Notes under the pieces: model-generated | Databases searched by the model: none | What the model was told of the DNA's origin: nothing | The model's input: the letters and a program-made list of their open reading frames with translations, nothing else | Position numbers and translations under genes: made by a program | In this document: piece after piece, positions 34,949 to 36,264 of the stretch | Layout of the letters: each line of letters starts with the position of its first letter | Numbering within the stretch: position 1 is the stretch's first letter | NCBI GenBank assembly: GCA_944391835.1 | Contig: CALXVA010000006.1 | Span: 1-36,264 of the forward strand | DNA: 36,264 bases | Source: an uncultured Clostridia bacterium | Lineage (GTDB): Bacteria > Bacillota > Clostridia > TANB77 > CAG-508 | Reading direction: 5' to 3'

Positions 34949-35407
34949 ATGTGTGAAGTTATTGTAAAGAGAATAACACAAAAATATGAAGTTAAAATAA
35001 GTAATTTTAACATAAGCAATGTAGAATATATGAACGATATGTTTAGAGAATGTACAAATTTAGCAAGTATAGATGTAAGCAATTTTAATACAAGTAAAAT
35101 ATTAGAAATGGATGATATGTTTAGAAGTTGTAGTACTCTAACAAGTTTAGATTTAAGTAGTTTTAATACATCAAATGTATTTGATATGAATGAAATGTTT
35201 AAAGATTGTACAAGCTTAATGACTTTAGATATAAGCAGTTTTAATACTGAAAAAGTAACAGATATGAAGCAAATGTTTGAAAATTGTACATCAATGCAAG
35301 AAATAAAAGTGGGATCGGGTTGGGTAATATCTGAAGGAACTGATACCACAAATATGTTTACAAATTGTGGTGTACAAGAAAACGAGCTAACACATGTAAC
35401 AATATAA
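34949..35407 (+). CDS. BspA-like leucine-rich surface repeat fragment (DUF285)
   Basis: A 152-residue protein made of about four repeats of roughly 25 residues with the pattern F(N)TSxVxxMxxMFxxCxxLxxLDxS, the DUF285/BspA-type leucine-rich repeat found in secreted surface proteins. Copies start near residues 22, 47, 72 and 97. There is no signal peptide, anchor or clear ribosome site, and a stop lies immediately upstream in frame, while GAAAGG at about 34902 has no usable start after it. It therefore looks like the surviving repeat part of a larger secreted protein. If expressed as such it would stay cytosolic. A strong terminator follows. Confidence 0.65.
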   Translation: MCEVIVKRITQKYEVKISNFNISNVEYMNDMFRECTNLASIDVSNFNTSKILEMDDMFRSCSTLTSLDLSSFNTSNVFDMNEMFKDCTSLMTLDISSFNTEKVTDMKQMFENCTSMQEIKVGSGWVISEGTDTTNMFTNCGVQENELTHVTI

Positions 35408-35428
35408 TATAAAGTTAAGACACGAGAA

Positions 35429-35467
35429 ATATTCCTTAGAGAAGTAGTTCTAAAGGAATATTTTTTT
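35429..35467 (+). terminator. Terminator before rRNA operon
   Basis: A stem of about 12 bp with one bulge (ATATTCCTTAGA and TCTAAAGGAATAT) is followed by seven T. It insulates the rRNA promoters from upstream transcription. Confidence 0.88.
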
Positions 35468-35517
35468 AATTAAAGTTAAAATAAAAAAACAAAAAGCAAA
35501 AAAAATCGAAAAAAGTA

Positions 35518-35546
35518 TTGACTTAATTAACGTAAGGTGTTATTAT
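35518..35546 (+). promoter_or_regulatory. rRNA promoter P1
   Basis: TTGACT (35518-35523), 17 bases, TATTAT (35541-35546). It lies about 335 bases before 16S. An inverted repeat GCCAATTT/AAATTGGC (35567-35574 with 35595-35602) lies just downstream in the P1 transcript. Confidence 0.65.
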
Positions 35547-35658
35547 AATTAATAGCTTCGCAAGAGGCCAATTTTTATCGAAAAATAGCATAATAAATTG
35601 GCAAAAAATTAATAGAAAAAATTACCTTAAAAAAACTTAAAAAAGTTTAAAAAAAGTA

Positions 35659-35688
35659 TTGACATTAAGATATGAATTATGCTAAAAT
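35659..35688 (+). promoter_or_regulatory. rRNA promoter P2
   Basis: Consensus TTGACA (35659-35664) and TAAAAT (35683-35688) with 18-base spacing, about 190 bases before 16S and in tandem with P1, as usual for Firmicute rRNA operons. Confidence 0.75.
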
Positions 35689-35694
35689 AATTCT

Positions 35695-35880
35695 TGTCGT
35701 CGAAACAATTCGATTGAGAAAAAGAAAGCACATTGAAAAGTAAACAATAAACTTTGAGAAACCAATAAAGCGGTAGTAAAACTACCAAAAAACAAGAACG
35801 CGAAAGCGTAAAAAATAGAGTCAAAGAATTCTAGTTAAAACGATATGTAAATGCATAGTAATATGCAAGTATATATACCA
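35695..35880 (+). ncRNA. 16S rRNA leader
   Basis: This stretch between P2 and 16S has no coding potential. It includes two small hairpins: GGTAG/CTACC (35772-35786) and ACGC-GAAA-GCGT with a GNRA tetraloop (35798-35809). The segment around 35730 (CACATTGAAAAGTAAACA) resembles Firmicute rRNA leader sequences. These are likely processing and antitermination elements. Confidence 0.6.
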
Positions 35881-36264
35881 ATAACATGAGAGTTTGATCC
35901 TGGCTCAGGATAAACGCTGGCGGCGCACATAAGACATGCAAGTCGAACGGAAGTCGTTATAAATGAATTGAAGATTTATCTGATTGAAATTTATAACAAT
36001 GGCTTTAGTGGCGGACTGGTGAGTAACGCGTAAGGAATCTACCTATTAGAGGGGAATAACAATGAGAAATCATTGCTAATACCGCATATGCCATAGTGAA
36101 GGCATCTTCATAGTGGGAAAGGAGCAATTCGCTAATAGATGATCTTGCGTCTGATTAGTTAGTTGGTGGGGTAACGGCCTACCAAGACGACGATCAGTAG
36201 CCGGACTGAGAGGTTGAACGGCCACATTGGGACTGAGATACGGCCCAGACTCCTACGGGAGGCA
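35880..36264 (+). rRNA. 16S ribosomal RNA, 5' part
   Basis: The universal 5' sequence AGAGTTTGATCCTGGCTCAG begins at 35889, and the window ends at the conserved ACTCCTACGGGAGGCA (about E. coli 338-357). The 5' end is set to about 35880 by comparison with other Firmicutes. Only about a quarter of the gene is present. The variable V1-V2 sequence is that of a divergent low-G+C Firmicute; I cannot assign a genus. Confidence 0.97.

Noticed and set aside
71-35407. Alternative stop-codon code (TGA as Trp)
   Set aside because: TGG is used for Trp throughout, and TGA ends real genes, for example in the ATGA overlap at 13688-13691.

Overview
The window looks like chromosome of an AT-rich, Gram-positive-type Firmicute, probably an uncultured Clostridia or related gut lineage. 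The support is very low G+C, AGA-dominated arginine codons, AGGAGG-type ribosome sites, a HrcA/CIRCE-type operator, a full wall teichoic acid locus, and a 16S rRNA gene starting at the right edge. TGG encodes Trp and TAA/TAG/TGA all act as stops. I cannot place it more precisely from about 385 bases of 16S.

Layout. (1) 71-7012: housekeeping and envelope genes: an amidohydrolase, a CDF metal transporter, a YgjP-type metallopeptidase, a CIRCE-controlled Hsp20, a small zinc-ribbon protein, and a minus-strand glycosyltransferase/acyltransferase pair likely making glycolipid. (2) 7354-26552: a long co-directional teichoic acid locus with an SDR reductase, five CDP-alditol phosphotransferase-family proteins (two fused to other domains), a DUF6020-like membrane protein with a polyprenyl-phosphate GT2, a TarI/IspD-type cytidylyltransferase with an extended SDR partner, a membrane acyltransferase, a glycerophosphodiesterase, and tagD-tagG-tagH. 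Together these activate glycerol-P (and probably a second alditol or sugar), polymerise and decorate the chain on the lipid carrier, and export it. (3) 26615-27823: tyrS. (4) 28013-30078: a compositionally distinct island of three complete and one truncated monocistronic cassettes on the minus strand. They encode related, decayed Nudix-like proteins with near-identical promoter, leader-hairpin, SD and terminator architecture. (5) 30232-35467: lepA, a small deoxyribosyltransferase-like protein, rlmB, a membrane-anchored unknown and a BspA-like repeat protein. (6) 35518-36264: tandem rRNA promoters, leader and the 5' part of 16S rRNA.

The most striking observation concerns CGG. Outside the cassette island only five in-frame CGG codons were found by eye. 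Four sit exactly where a conserved protein must change to the +1 frame (an epimerase, a GDPD-type phosphodiesterase, a CDP-glycerol transferase and RlmB). In all four the sequence is CGG-A, and dropping the C gives a GGA glycine codon and restores the expected protein. This points to +1 frameshifting, or quadruplet CGGA decoding as Gly, at an unassigned or starved CGG codon. It is not a set of random pseudogenes. The fifth CGG (zinc-ribbon gene) and the four CGGs in the cassette island read straight through, so the rule is not universal or those genes are foreign. The second notable item is the Nudix-like cassette array itself.
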